Below are positions 51,189 through 60,143 of a stretch of 64,000 nt of DNA, piece by piece (position 1 is the first letter of the stretch; every line of letters begins with the position of its first letter). The DNA is from Arthrobacter livingstonensis (GTDB lineage: Bacteria > Actinomycetota > Actinomycetes > Actinomycetales > Micrococcaceae): NCBI RefSeq assembly GCF_003219815.1, contig NZ_QJVD01000014.1:1-64000 (forward strand), written 5' to 3'. Under the pieces are notes generated by a model. That model did no database searches. It had not been told where the DNA came from and worked only from the letters and a program-made list of their open reading frames with translations. The translations under genes were made by a program, and so were the position numbers.

Positions 51189-53446
51189 ACCGGCCGGCAG
51201 ACTACCTGTACAACCTCCTGCCCGTCATCTACCGGATCCGGGACGCCGAACAGGGATACCCGCTGCGCGGGCTGCTGGCCGTCATGGATGAACAGGGCTC
51301 CCTGATCGAGCAAAACATGGACACGCTCTACGGGAACTTCTTCATCGAAACGGCCGAGGACTGGGCCGTCCCCTACCTGGGCGAGCTGGTGGGCTACGAA
51401 CCCGTACACGACGCCGGGCTCCCCGGCACGGGTCCCGGCAGCGCCGCACGCAACAGGATCCTGGCACCCCGGCGCGAGGCCGCCCACACCGTGAACTTCA
51501 GGCGGCGCAAGGGGACCCTGGCCGTGCTGGAACAGCTCGCGCTGGAAACCTCCGGGTGGCAGGCCCACGCCGTGGAGTTCTTCACCCTGCTGGGCTGGAA
51601 CCAGCACCTGAACCACCAGCATTTGGACCGCGGAGGCGCCCTGTCACTGCGCGCCGGCAGGGCCCTGGCCCTGCCGGGCGGACCCGAGGACCGGGCGGCC
51701 CATACAATCGATGTCCGCCGTCCCGGCTCCCACCGGACCCGCGGGCGCTACAACATTCCTTCGGTCGGTCTCTTCGCCGCACCCCTGCGGTCCTACGGAC
51801 TTTCGGATGCCCCCGCCTGCTGTGTGGAAAAAGAGGGCAGCCAGTGCTTCACCTTCAGCGTGCTGGGACACGACACCCCCTTGTTCACCCAGCCCGTGGA
51901 ACAGGGCTCGGCCGACTCCCTCCGCCCCGAACTGCGCCTGCCGGAGGCCATCGGCCACCGGGCGTTCGAGCACGTCGAAAGCCGCCGCCCGCCCAAGGCG
52001 AGGGCGTCGGCGTCGTACTTTGGGCCTGGCCGCAGCGTCTCCGTGACGGCGTGGGGCTGGCGCGGGCAGGCCAAGGTTGCTCTGGCGCCCAACGAGGTCA
52101 TCCCGGCCAACCTGGCCGACTGGCACGCCTACAAGGCGCCGCGCAACAAGGTCCTGGTGGATCCCGAACGCGGCCGGCTCGTGTTCCCGGCCGGGCAGCT
52201 GCCCCGCGGCGTCACCGTGGACTACCACTACGGCTTCAGCATGGAGTTGGGCGGCGGGGAATACCCGCGCCAGACGTCCCAGCCCTCCGGTGCGAGCGTC
52301 TACCGGGTGCGCAAGACCGCCCGGCTGCCCGGCGAGTACGCCACGGTGTCCGCCGCCTACGCCCAGTGGTGCACGGACCGCGACACCGCGGACCCGGCGT
52401 CCGGCACCACCTCGGCCGTCCTGGAGATCATGGACAGCCGCGCCTACGAGGAACGCCTGGAATTCACCTTGATTCCCGGTGAATACCTGCAGCTGCGCGC
52501 GGCCAGCGGGGCCCGGCCCGTCCTCCGGCTCCTGGACTACCGCGTGGACCAGCCCGACCCGCTCAGCGTCACGGGCGGGGCGGCCGGCCGCTTCGTGCTG
52601 GACGGGCTGCTGGTGGTGGGCCGCGGACTGGTGGTCAACGGCCCGGCCGCCCGCCGCGGCGCCGGCGACGGCGAGGACCCCACCGGCGGCGGTGATTTGT
52701 GCGAGGTCGCCATCCGCCACTGCACCCTGGTGCCCGGCTGGAACCTGGACTGCGACTGCGAACCGCAGCGCCCCGAGGAGCCGTCCATCGTGCTGGACGG
52801 GACACGGGCCGCCGTGCGGATCACGCGCAGCATCCTGGGCCCCGTGCAGGTGCGCCGCGACCCTGACAACGGAAACGCGCCGCTGCTGGCGCTCGCCGAT
52901 TCCCTGTGGGACGCCACCGATCCGTGCAACATTGCGCTCGGCGACGAGGTGGGCGGCACGGCGTTCAGTGCCCTGTGCGTGCAACGCTGCACGGTCATCG
53001 GCGACGTGCTGGCCCACGCCGTCACGCTGGGCGAGGACAGCATCTTCCTCGGTGCGCTCGTGGCGGCCCGCCGGCAGCTCGGCTGTTTGCGCTTCTGCTA
53101 CGTCTCCGACGGCTCCCGGACGCCGCGCCGCTACAACTGCCAGCCGGACATGGTCCGGGAAGCCGCCGCGGCATTGACACCGGATGACCCCGCCGCGGCC
53201 ACCCTGGCCGCCGACCGGGAGGCGTTGCGGGTCCGCCCCGCCCTGGCCAGCAGGCGTTACGGCAACCCGGTGCATGGGCGCCTGGCGCCGGGGACGGCCG
53301 CGGAAATCGTGCGGGGAGCCTCCGACGAATCCGAGATGGGCGTCCTCCACGAACTGTTCCAACCCCAGCGTGCCGCGAACCTGCGCGCACGGCTGGATGA
53401 ATATACCGTCGCCAGCTATTCCGCGGGCATCTTTTACACCAGATAG
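51185..53446 (+). CDS. phage tail protein I-like baseplate protein with beta-helix
   Basis: A 753-residue protein. The N terminus (DYLYNLLPVIYRIRDAEQGYPLRGLLAVMDEQGSLIEQNMDTLYGNFFIETAEDWAVPYLGELVGY, then RRKGTLAVLEQLALETSGWQAHAVEFF) is the tail-I/gpI domain that docks onto the wedge. The C-terminal half has repeating short strands (LDGLLVVGRGLVVNG, CEVAIRHCTLVPGWNLDCDCEPQ, VRITRSILGPVQVRRD) like a right-handed beta-helix. It may form a fibre-anchor or receptor-facing surface. Confidence 0.82.
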   Translation: MNRPADYLYNLLPVIYRIRDAEQGYPLRGLLAVMDEQGSLIEQNMDTLYGNFFIETAEDWAVPYLGELVGYEPVHDAGLPGTGPGSAARNRILAPRREAAHTVNFRRRKGTLAVLEQLALETSGWQAHAVEFFTLLGWNQHLNHQHLDRGGALSLRAGRALALPGGPEDRAAHTIDVRRPGSHRTRGRYNIPSVGLFAAPLRSYGLSDAPACCVEKEGSQCFTFSVLGHDTPLFTQPVEQGSADSLRPELRLPEAIGHRAFEHVESRRPPKARASASYFGPGRSVSVTAWGWRGQAKVALAPNEVIPANLADWHAYKAPRNKVLVDPERGRLVFPAGQLPRGVTVDYHYGFSMELGGGEYPRQTSQPSGASVYRVRKTARLPGEYATVSAAYAQWCTDRDTADPASGTTSAVLEIMDSRAYEERLEFTLIPGEYLQLRAASGARPVLRLLDYRVDQPDPLSVTGGAAGRFVLDGLLVVGRGLVVNGPAARRGAGDGEDPTGGGDLCEVAIRHCTLVPGWNLDCDCEPQRPEEPSIVLDGTRAAVRITRSILGPVQVRRDPDNGNAPLLALADSLWDATDPCNIALGDEVGGTAFSALCVQRCTVIGDVLAHAVTLGEDSIFLGALVAARRQLGCLRFCYVSDGSRTPRRYNCQPDMVREAAAALTPDDPAAATLAADREALRVRPALASRRYGNPVHGRLAPGTAAEIVRGASDESEMGVLHELFQPQRAANLRARLDEYTVASYSAGIFYTR

Positions 53447-53455
53447 GGGCACATC

Positions 53456-54841
53456 ATGAAGGGCGACTTCAGCCGGGACACCTTTGATCCGCGCAACCAT
53501 TACACCCGCGTCCTCCTGCAACAGGGGCGTGTCCACCTCGATGCCGACTTCAACGAGCAGGCAGCCATCGGCGTGCACTACCAGCGGCTCCTGGCGCGCG
53601 ATGTGATTGGCCCGGAGGGAGGGCCGCGGGACAACGCCGGCTTTGCCGTCATCACGGACCAGGCCGTCGCGAAGCCGCTGGGCAAGAAGCTGGTGCCGGG
53701 GGACTTTTTGATCGGAGCCGGACGCTACTACGTCAACGGGGCCGTGTGCCAAAACCCGGCCGCCCTGCTGTACAGCGAGCAGCCCGGCTACCCGTTCGAC
53801 GACGCGACCACCACGGACAGCCTGGCCGATCTGCCCAACTACACCATCTACCTCGACGTCTGGGAGCGGCACATCAACGCCGTGGAGGATCCCGGCCTCC
53901 TGGAACCGGCCCTTGGCGGGCCGGACACCGCCACCCGGGCCCAGCTCACCTGGCAGGTGCGTGCGCTGCCCGGCGGGCTGGCCGACGGCGGAACGGATGT
54001 GGCGGGGCACTTTGTGCGTGCCGTGCCGTTGCTGGCCGCGCAGGCCGAGCCGCCCGCCACGAACAACGACCCCTGTTCGGTGGATCCGGCGGCCCGCTAC
54101 CGGGGCCTGGAAAACCAGCTGTACCGTGTGGAAATCCACGCCCCCGGCCCGGCCGGCGCCCCGGGATCGGGAGCAACCTTCAAGTGGTCGCGGGACAACG
54201 GCTCGGTGACCATGCCGCTGGCCGGATCACCCGCCGTGGACACGGTCTCCAACACCACTGCGGTCACGCTGACCACACTGGGCCGGGACACCGACCTGGG
54301 CCTGGTGGTGGGCGGCTGGGTGGAACTTGTTGATGACAACTCCACGCTCCGGCATGCCGCCGCGCCACTGCTGCGCGTCCATTCGATCGACCGCGACGAC
54401 TTCAGCGTGGTGCTGGAAGGGCTCGCGGACCCCGCAACGGGCCTGGATCCCCGGCTGCACCCGTACCTGCGCCGCTGGGACCACGACGGCGACCCCGCGT
54501 CCGGCGGGGCGGTGGCCGTAGTCGAATCTGCCGCCGGGGCGCCGCAGTGGCTGGACCTTGAGGATGGCGTGCAGGTGTATTTCCAAGGCGCGGACGGCGG
54601 AGCGCCGGGCGACTACCGGACGGGCGACTACTGGCTCATTCCGGCCCGCACGGCCACCGGCGACGTCGAGTGGCCCCGCGAAGACGGGGTGGCGGACCTC
54701 AACCCGCAGCCGCTGCCGCCCCACGGCGAGGAACACGCCTATGCCGGGCTGTCCGGCGTCGGACCCGGCCCGGCCGGGACACCTGGGCAGGTGTTCACAG
54801 AGTTGCGGAAGTTCTTCGCCCCGCTCGCCCATGCCCTGTAA
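53456..54841 (+). CDS. DUF6519 eCIS baseplate-associated protein
   Basis: A 461-residue protein beginning MKGDFSRDTFDPRNHYTRVLLQQGRVHLDADFNEQ, the hallmark of DUF6519. It contains LPNYTIYLDVWERHINAVEDP and EIHAPGPAGAPGSGATFKWSRDNGSVTMPL, and ends with a Pro-rich EDGVADLNPQPLPPHGEEHAYAGL stretch. Such proteins terminate many eCIS operons and probably decorate the baseplate. RBS AGGGGC precedes it by 4-9 bases. It is the last plus-strand gene of the operon, followed by a hairpin. Confidence 0.82.
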   Translation: MKGDFSRDTFDPRNHYTRVLLQQGRVHLDADFNEQAAIGVHYQRLLARDVIGPEGGPRDNAGFAVITDQAVAKPLGKKLVPGDFLIGAGRYYVNGAVCQNPAALLYSEQPGYPFDDATTTDSLADLPNYTIYLDVWERHINAVEDPGLLEPALGGPDTATRAQLTWQVRALPGGLADGGTDVAGHFVRAVPLLAAQAEPPATNNDPCSVDPAARYRGLENQLYRVEIHAPGPAGAPGSGATFKWSRDNGSVTMPLAGSPAVDTVSNTTAVTLTTLGRDTDLGLVVGGWVELVDDNSTLRHAAAPLLRVHSIDRDDFSVVLEGLADPATGLDPRLHPYLRRWDHDGDPASGGAVAVVESAAGAPQWLDLEDGVQVYFQGADGGAPGDYRTGDYWLIPARTATGDVEWPREDGVADLNPQPLPPHGEEHAYAGLSGVGPGPAGTPGQVFTELRKFFAPLAHAL

Positions 54842-54873
54842 CCCCGTCTCACGCGGTGACGGCGTGCAATGAT

Positions 54874-54907
54874 GGCGGCGGCGTGTGAATTTTCATACGC
54901 CCCCGCC
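54874..54907. terminator. hairpin terminator between eCIS operon and acetyltransferase
   Basis: GGCGGCGGCGT (54874-54884) pairs with ACGCCCCCGCC (54897-54907) with one mismatch; the pairing continues inward through a TGAA/TTCA step. It stands between convergent genes, so it may stop transcription from both sides. Confidence 0.6.
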
Positions 54908-54959
54908 AGCTTGGCACGCCGTTGGCGGTTCTGGCGGCTGCGGTCGCCGACGACGTGCG

Positions 54960-55748
54960 TCAGTGCTTCCATTCATACGGCGTGGTGGTGGAGACCTTGA
55001 CGAGCCCGGACCGTTCCAGGATGGGGCGGGAGAATTCCGTGGAGTCGCTGTGGACATACTTCCTGCCCATGGCCAGCGCCGAACGCGCCCGCTCCGCCGT
55101 CAGCGCCCGGTAGATGCCGCGGCCGCGGAACTCCTCCAGGGTGGAGCCGCCCCAGATCCCCACAAAGTCCGTGCCTGGCACCGGTTCCAGCCGGCCGGCG
55201 CTGACCATGCGGCCGTCCAACTCCGCCACCCACAGTTCCATGCCGTCGTCGCGGGACAGACGTGCGATCAAGGCACCCGCGGTGCGCGTACTCACAGACT
55301 CGCCAAAAGCCTGGTCCGCCATGGCGCTCATGGTCCGCACATCGGCGTCGGATGTCACCTTGCGCAGCGTCACGCCGTCGGGCAGGGGAACGTCCGCGCA
55401 CAGGCCCTCCAGTGGGCCCACCATGATGGATTCCGTTTCACCGGCCACAAATCCATTCGCCACCAACGCCTCATGGAGGCCCGGCGCGTGGTCGTGGCCG
55501 CGGGTTTTCCATTCGATTTCGGTGATGGCCTGGTCCGCACTGAAACGGGCCAGGGCGTCCACTACCATTCTGGCGATTTCGGAAGCATTGGCACCAGCCA
55601 GATCCCGATAGGTGATGAAACCGCGGCCACCGGCAAAGGTCACCAGCCGCAGCGGACCTAAAATCGTGACGCTTAACGCGCTGGGCGTCTCCGCATCGGT
55701 CCGGAGTTGTTCGTCATAGGCTCGAAGATAGTGCTCGATATTAGTCAT
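54960..55748 (-). CDS. GNAT family N-acetyltransferase
   Basis: A 262-residue protein. The C-terminal GNAT fold shows ELWVAELDGRMVSAGRLEPVPGTDFVGIWGGSTLEEFRGRGIYRALTAERARSALAMGRKYVHSDST: FRGRGIY is the acetyl-CoA pyrophosphate-binding Q/RxxGxG/A loop. The N-terminal half (ITEIEWKTRGHDHAPGLHEALVANGFVAGE) may be a degenerate GNAT repeat. I chose the ATG at 55748; a Met 12 bases upstream is equally readable. Substrate unknown. Confidence 0.82.
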   Translation of the reverse strand: MTNIEHYLRAYDEQLRTDAETPSALSVTILGPLRLVTFAGGRGFITYRDLAGANASEIARMVVDALARFSADQAITEIEWKTRGHDHAPGLHEALVANGFVAGETESIMVGPLEGLCADVPLPDGVTLRKVTSDADVRTMSAMADQAFGESVSTRTAGALIARLSRDDGMELWVAELDGRMVSAGRLEPVPGTDFVGIWGGSTLEEFRGRGIYRALTAERARSALAMGRKYVHSDSTEFSRPILERSGLVKVSTTTPYEWKH

Positions 55749-55906
55749 TGGCACCAGCATGTCAGGGCATTGGGCCGTGGTGCAACGGCGCCCGGGCCGG
55801 GAAAGGCCGCACCGGGCCCTTGCCTCGCGGAATAGGCTGCGGCGATACTGAGGGAAGGTCTGGCCGGTCTTCTGAACGGCGGAACCGGACAGCGAAAGAC
55901 GGACCC

Positions 55907-57691
55907 ATGATCGAGCGGCTTGAAACGCACCGGGTGGAGACCTTTGGTGACGGTGCGTATGAATGGAGCACTGCGACGGCCTCATACGCCGTTGACCCTT
56001 TGGATCCCGGCACCTCCCGCATCACCGACCTTTCGCTCGTCCCCACCGGCGCGGACGGGAAGGTCCGATTCACGGGCGACGTAGTCATCCTCCGCCCGCG
56101 CGCCGGCGGGAACGGCCGGGCGTTGCTGTCCGTGCCCAACCGGGGCTTCACCCAGCTGCCGTTCAGTGTCGACGCCATCCCCGGCGGGGCCGGAACGCCG
56201 CCGTCGGCCGGGGACGCATACCTCTTGGCGAGGGGCTGGACCGTGGCCCTTCCCGGCTGGCAGTGGGACGTCCCCGCCGGCCTGATCGGCATCGATGCAC
56301 CGGTCCTCGACGTTGCGCCGGGCCAGCTTCGCGCCGACTTCAGGATTGAGGCGCCGGTCAACGAGCGTCGGATTGGGGACAGTGTCCCCGGCGGCCTGGG
56401 GATGCCCGGCGTCGACTTCGCCTGCTACCCCGCGGCCGACGTCGACGACCCAAACGCCACCCTGAGGGTCCGGGTGGCACAGATGGGCCCGGGCAAGTTG
56501 GTTCCACGGTCCGAGTGGTCCTTCACCTCGCCCACAAGGGTGGCACTGCGCGGCGGGTTCCGGCCCTCGCACTGGTACGAGCTCATCTACCGCTCCACGC
56601 ATGCGCCGGTGGCCGGTGTCGGACTTCTTGCGCTGCGTGACATGGGCGCCCACCTCCGGCGGGACCACGGGGGAGTCCTGGCCCATGGCATTTCGCAGTC
56701 CGGGCGCCTGCTTCGAGAATTCCTGTTTCAGGGGCTCAACGTGGATGAAGAAGGCCGCAAGGTGTTCGATGGCGTATTTGCCGACATCGCCAGTGCCCGG
56801 CGCGGGGAGTTCAACCGCCGCTACGCCCAGCCCGGACTCCTGGCCCCGATGATGCCCGAATACGGCCCACCGTACGACTCGGCGTCCTTGCTTGCACGCC
56901 AGCGCTCACGCGGCGCCGTGCCCAAGGTCATGCTCACCAACAGCGCCTGGGAGTACTGGCGCGGCGACGGTGCCCTGGTCCACCAGGACCCCGTGACCGG
57001 CGCGGACCTCCCCGAGGACCCGGACGTCCGCGTGCACCTGCTCAGCGGCACGGACCACATCGGCTCAGCGCCTGCCATCAAGGCCATGATGCCCCTGGCC
57101 AACCCGCCACACGAACTCAACCCGCTGCCGATCCACCGGGCCCTGCTGGAGCAGCTGGTCCAGTGGGCGCTCAACGGGGTCCGGCCCGAGCCGAGTTCGG
57201 TGCCGAGGATCTCGGACGGGACCGCGGTCACCCGCGAAACAGTGCTCAAGGCATTCGCCCCGGCGGCGGTCCCCGACCTGGATGTCCTTCCCTACACGCC
57301 CGATCTCGACCCGGGGTCTGCCCCCTGGCCGATCGAGTTCGGCGCACCGCAGCTTGCCTTGGTCTCGGCCGTCGACGCAACCGGTAATGAACGGGCGGGC
57401 ATCCGCCTCCCGGCGGTGGAGACTGGCATCGCTTCCTATACAGGCTGGAACCCGCGGCGGCACATCGACGGCCTGCCCGACGTCCTGTACGACATGCTCG
57501 GCAGCCGGATCCCTCGCCCGTCGCGGCAGGCACCCACCGTCGGAGAACTGCGACGCGCCGCCGAATCGCTCGTGCAACGCCGCTTCCTGTTGGCTGACGA
57601 CGTCGAACTCGCCGTCGGACAGGCGCTCGCCGAACTCCGCGACCCCGACGCCGACGCCGGGGAACGCCAGCTGCCTGGCGCGGGCGGCTGA
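55907..57691 (+). CDS. alpha/beta hydrolase domain protein
   Basis: A 594-residue protein of the 'alpha/beta hydrolase domain' family (large soluble proteins seen in many bacteria). The nucleophile region is probably GVLAHGISQSGRLLREFLFQGLN, with Ser in GISQSGR. RVHLLSGTDHIGSAP and the later NPLPIHRALLEQLVQWALNGV contribute candidate acid/base residues. No signal peptide. The ATG at 55907 begins MIERLETHRVETFGDGAYE; longer readings overlap the divergent GNAT gene and lack similarity. Substrate unknown. Confidence 0.75.
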   Translation: MIERLETHRVETFGDGAYEWSTATASYAVDPLDPGTSRITDLSLVPTGADGKVRFTGDVVILRPRAGGNGRALLSVPNRGFTQLPFSVDAIPGGAGTPPSAGDAYLLARGWTVALPGWQWDVPAGLIGIDAPVLDVAPGQLRADFRIEAPVNERRIGDSVPGGLGMPGVDFACYPAADVDDPNATLRVRVAQMGPGKLVPRSEWSFTSPTRVALRGGFRPSHWYELIYRSTHAPVAGVGLLALRDMGAHLRRDHGGVLAHGISQSGRLLREFLFQGLNVDEEGRKVFDGVFADIASARRGEFNRRYAQPGLLAPMMPEYGPPYDSASLLARQRSRGAVPKVMLTNSAWEYWRGDGALVHQDPVTGADLPEDPDVRVHLLSGTDHIGSAPAIKAMMPLANPPHELNPLPIHRALLEQLVQWALNGVRPEPSSVPRISDGTAVTRETVLKAFAPAAVPDLDVLPYTPDLDPGSAPWPIEFGAPQLALVSAVDATGNERAGIRLPAVETGIASYTGWNPRRHIDGLPDVLYDMLGSRIPRPSRQAPTVGELRRAAESLVQRRFLLADDVELAVGQALAELRDPDADAGERQLPGAGG

Positions 57692-57833
57692 GGTCTCCAT
57701 CCTCCGCAGTGCCGGCAGGATTGGCCGCTGGCGGGGGTCCTTTCGCTCCCGGACCCGGGCGGCCCGACGCCGCCAATGACTCCTCAGCGGCCCCACGTGC
57801 CTGGCGTTCCGAGCCGCGCCGGGAGCCTTTTTC

Positions 57834-58480
57834 TCAGAGGTAGGTGACCCGGATGCCGAGCAGGTCAAGTACCTTCTGGGTCCCGATCAGTTCACCAGGG
57901 GCGAGCACTCCCGGGGTTGTGGGGCGCCCAAGCCGCAGGGCCGTGAGAAGGGCTATCCGTGCTGCCAGTTCATTCCCGTCATCCCCATGGGTGCGGCTGG
58001 TTGCCGTCTGCCCCTGCGGGTTGGCCGCACGCATCCACAGTTGGATGTTCCCTGGGCCCCTTTGGCTGGACGTGCTTTCTGCGCGGAGCGCCGGCCACGC
58101 GCTGAGTCTGCTTGAGTGGATGAATCAGCGGGCGATGGGAAGCGCAATGCGGGCCAGCAGGGGGTCATCGTGGTCGTGGCGTAGGTGCTCACGTGCGGGA
58201 TGCCCGTGGCCCGGGAGGCTGCGAAGGCATCGCCCAGTCCGATCGGGACGCCGGCGCGCCGCCCATCGGGGAGGTCGAAGCAGACGAACTTATTGCCCTC
58301 CACCCGCCACTGGCCGTCCGTGATGCCGGTTGCGGGTTGGACCAGGATTTCAAGGTTGGTCCGGGCAACCCCTGGGGTCTTTGTCCCTAGGCCGGAGCTG
58401 CGCACGATCGTCAAGGTCACCGGCGCCTTGATCCGTTCAAGCACATGGGCGGCCAGGGCCTTTGCGGCTGCCGTCCCGAA
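57834..58480 (-). pseudogene. saccharopine-dehydrogenase-like oxidoreductase pseudogene
   Basis: Fragments of one protein appear in different minus-strand frames. The first is LERIKAPVTLTIVRSSGLGTKTPGVARTNLEILVQPATGITDGQWRVEGNKFVCFDLPDGRRAGVPIGLGDAFAASRATGIPHVSTYATTTMTP in the frame ending at 57953. The second is RAANPQGQTATSRTHGDDGNELAARIALLTALRLGRPTTPGVLAPGELIGTQKVLDLLGIRVTYL in the frame ending at 57834. Together they match the catalytic and C-terminal parts of the NAD(P)-binding saccharopine-dehydrogenase-like family. The Rossmann start is missing and there is at least one frameshift (about 58020-58190). Confidence 0.65.
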
Positions 58481-58589
58481 TCCTGCCCCCCCCGGACAGG
58501 GGCCACCCCGGCCTGCCGCGCGTCGCCATCCAGGGACCAGGCGTCCTGGAAGGAGCCGGGTTCGTTTGACAGGAGCGTGGGCAACAGGT

Positions 58590-58859
58590 ACCTGTGTGAC
58601 CCTAGGGTCATTTGTCCTGGACCCAAACAAGATTTGCCTGTCCAAGGATTTTCACGACGAGGACAGTCCGATCGGCAAGGTCAGAAAGGGCTTTTGCAAG
58701 TTCACTTCCAGCGGCGGTGGGGCCGGAATATCTGAAGTGAATATCAGCTTCTACTCGACCGGCGGAGCCTACTGGGGTACGTTGTCGGGGTCAGGCGCAC
58801 TCGTCGGAGGTTTCAGCATCGAAGGCCAACTTGAATTGGTCTGGCAGGGCTGGAGGTAG
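58590..58859 (+). pseudogene. orphan C-terminal coding fragment
   Basis: The open frame ending at 58859 reads LDPNKICLSKDFHDEDSPIGKVRKGFCKFTSSGGGAGISEVNISFYSTGGAYWGTLSGSGALVGGFSIEGQLELVWQGW. The alternating beta-strand pattern suggests the end of a secreted or beta-barrel-like protein. There is no convincing start and the upstream part of the frame runs into the oxidoreductase pseudogene, so it is probably a fragment. Family not recognised. A strong hairpin follows. Confidence 0.35.
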
Positions 58860-58880
58860 CCCGCCAATTGGGCAGTTCGC

Positions 58881-58915
58881 GAATGACCCACTCATCACAA
58901 ATGAGTGGGTCATTC
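58881..58915. terminator. perfect 15-bp hairpin
   Basis: GAATGACCCACTCAT (58881-58895) and ATGAGTGGGTCATTC (58901-58915) pair at all 15 positions around CACAA. It lies 22 bases after the orphan fragment and upstream of thiL. It is not followed by a T tract on the plus strand. Confidence 0.75.
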
Positions 58916-59126
58916 CTGGGTAGGGCTCGTCCGACCGTGCCGCGGACAGTGTGCCCAACCACCAGGGGCGGCAAAGTCGATTTTCCTTGACCAGGTGCCC
59001 GCGCGGGCTGGCCAGCTGTAATAACAAACTCGCACTCACCTACCGCGCGGCAGCAGTCATGCAGGCACCTGCATATCCACCCCAGGGATGACCTTCCCTG
59101 TCACACCCACCCGGTACGGTTAAATC

Positions 59127-60143
59127 ATGACCCTCACCGTGGACCAACTCTCCGAATCCGGCCTGCTGGCGCGCATTTTCCCGCGTCTGCCCACCGGTAC
59201 GTCCACGCTGCTGGGCCCCGGCGACGACTCCGCCATCATCGCCGCCCCCGACGGCCGCACGGTCATCTCCATCGACACCCAGGTCCAGGACAGGGATTTC
59301 CGCCTCACCTGGCCCAACGGCTACGCCACAACCGGCTTCGATGTCGGCTGGAAGGCCGCCGCGCAAAACCTCAGCGACATCAACGCCATGGGCGCCGTGG
59401 CCACCGCCATGGTGGTCAGCCTGACACTGCCGGGCACGACGCCGGTGGCCTGGGTTGAGGGGCTGGCCGAGGGCCTGGGTGCCGCAATCGCTGCGCTTGG
59501 GGCCGGGCAATGTTCGGTCGCCGGGGGGGACCTGTCCGGCGGCTCTGAAATCGTGGTGACCGTCGCGGTCACCGGTTCGCTGGAAGGGCGGGATCCCGTG
59601 CTGCGCAGCGGCGCCCAGGCCGGAGACAAGGTCGCCGTGTGCGGCAACCTTGGACGCTCGGCCGCCGGCTGGGCGTTGCAGGAAAGCACCCTCGGTCCGG
59701 AACGCCATACGGAGTCAATGCAACGGGCGGTCAGCCTCTTCAACCGGCCGCAGCCGCCGCTGGCCGCGGGTCCCGCCGCGGCGCGTGCCGGGGCCACGGC
59801 CATGATGGATATTTCCGACGGCCTGCTGCGCGACGCAGGGCGCCTGGCCGCGGCCAGCGGCACCCGCCTGGACCTGTCCGGCGTCGTGATGGGAAAAATG
59901 GCGGAAAAGCTGGCCGAATGTGCGCAGGCACTGGGCGCGGATCCGTTGCAATGGGTGCTCACCGGCGGGGAGGACCACGGACTGTTATCCACATTCCCAG
60001 CCAACACTGCGCTTCCTCAAGGGTTCGTTGCGATAGGCTCGGTAGTGTCCGCAGATGCCAGCCAACCGGCGGTGTCCATCGACGGACGGAACTTCAAAAG
60101 CGTCGTGGACGGCGCTGTGGGATGGGATCATTTTGCAGTCTAA
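59127..60143 (+). CDS. thiL: thiamine-monophosphate kinase
   Basis: A 338-residue enzyme phosphorylating thiamine phosphate to thiamine diphosphate. Motifs: LLGPGDDSAIIAAPDGRTVISIDTQVQDRDFRL (metal-binding GDD), DVGWKAAAQNLSDINAMGAVATAMVVSL, GGDLSGGSEIVVTVAVTG, MMDISDGLLRDAGRLAAASG and VLTGGEDHGLLSTFP. All family landmarks are intact and the length is normal. The next gene overlaps its 3' end, forming the common actinobacterial order thiL - DAK2 - recG - rsmD. Confidence 0.95.
   Translation: MTLTVDQLSESGLLARIFPRLPTGTSTLLGPGDDSAIIAAPDGRTVISIDTQVQDRDFRLTWPNGYATTGFDVGWKAAAQNLSDINAMGAVATAMVVSLTLPGTTPVAWVEGLAEGLGAAIAALGAGQCSVAGGDLSGGSEIVVTVAVTGSLEGRDPVLRSGAQAGDKVAVCGNLGRSAAGWALQESTLGPERHTESMQRAVSLFNRPQPPLAAGPAAARAGATAMMDISDGLLRDAGRLAAASGTRLDLSGVVMGKMAEKLAECAQALGADPLQWVLTGGEDHGLLSTFPANTALPQGFVAIGSVVSADASQPAVSIDGRNFKSVVDGAVGWDHFAV

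Noticed and set aside
32045-54841. Prophage
   Set aside because: Only tail-type genes are present; no capsid, portal, terminase, integrase or lysis genes, and the AAA ATPase, DUF4255 and DUF4157 genes define an eCIS.
32045-54841. Type VI secretion system
   Set aside because: No TssJLM membrane complex, ClpV or separate TssB/TssC; the sheath is a single Afp/phage-type protein.
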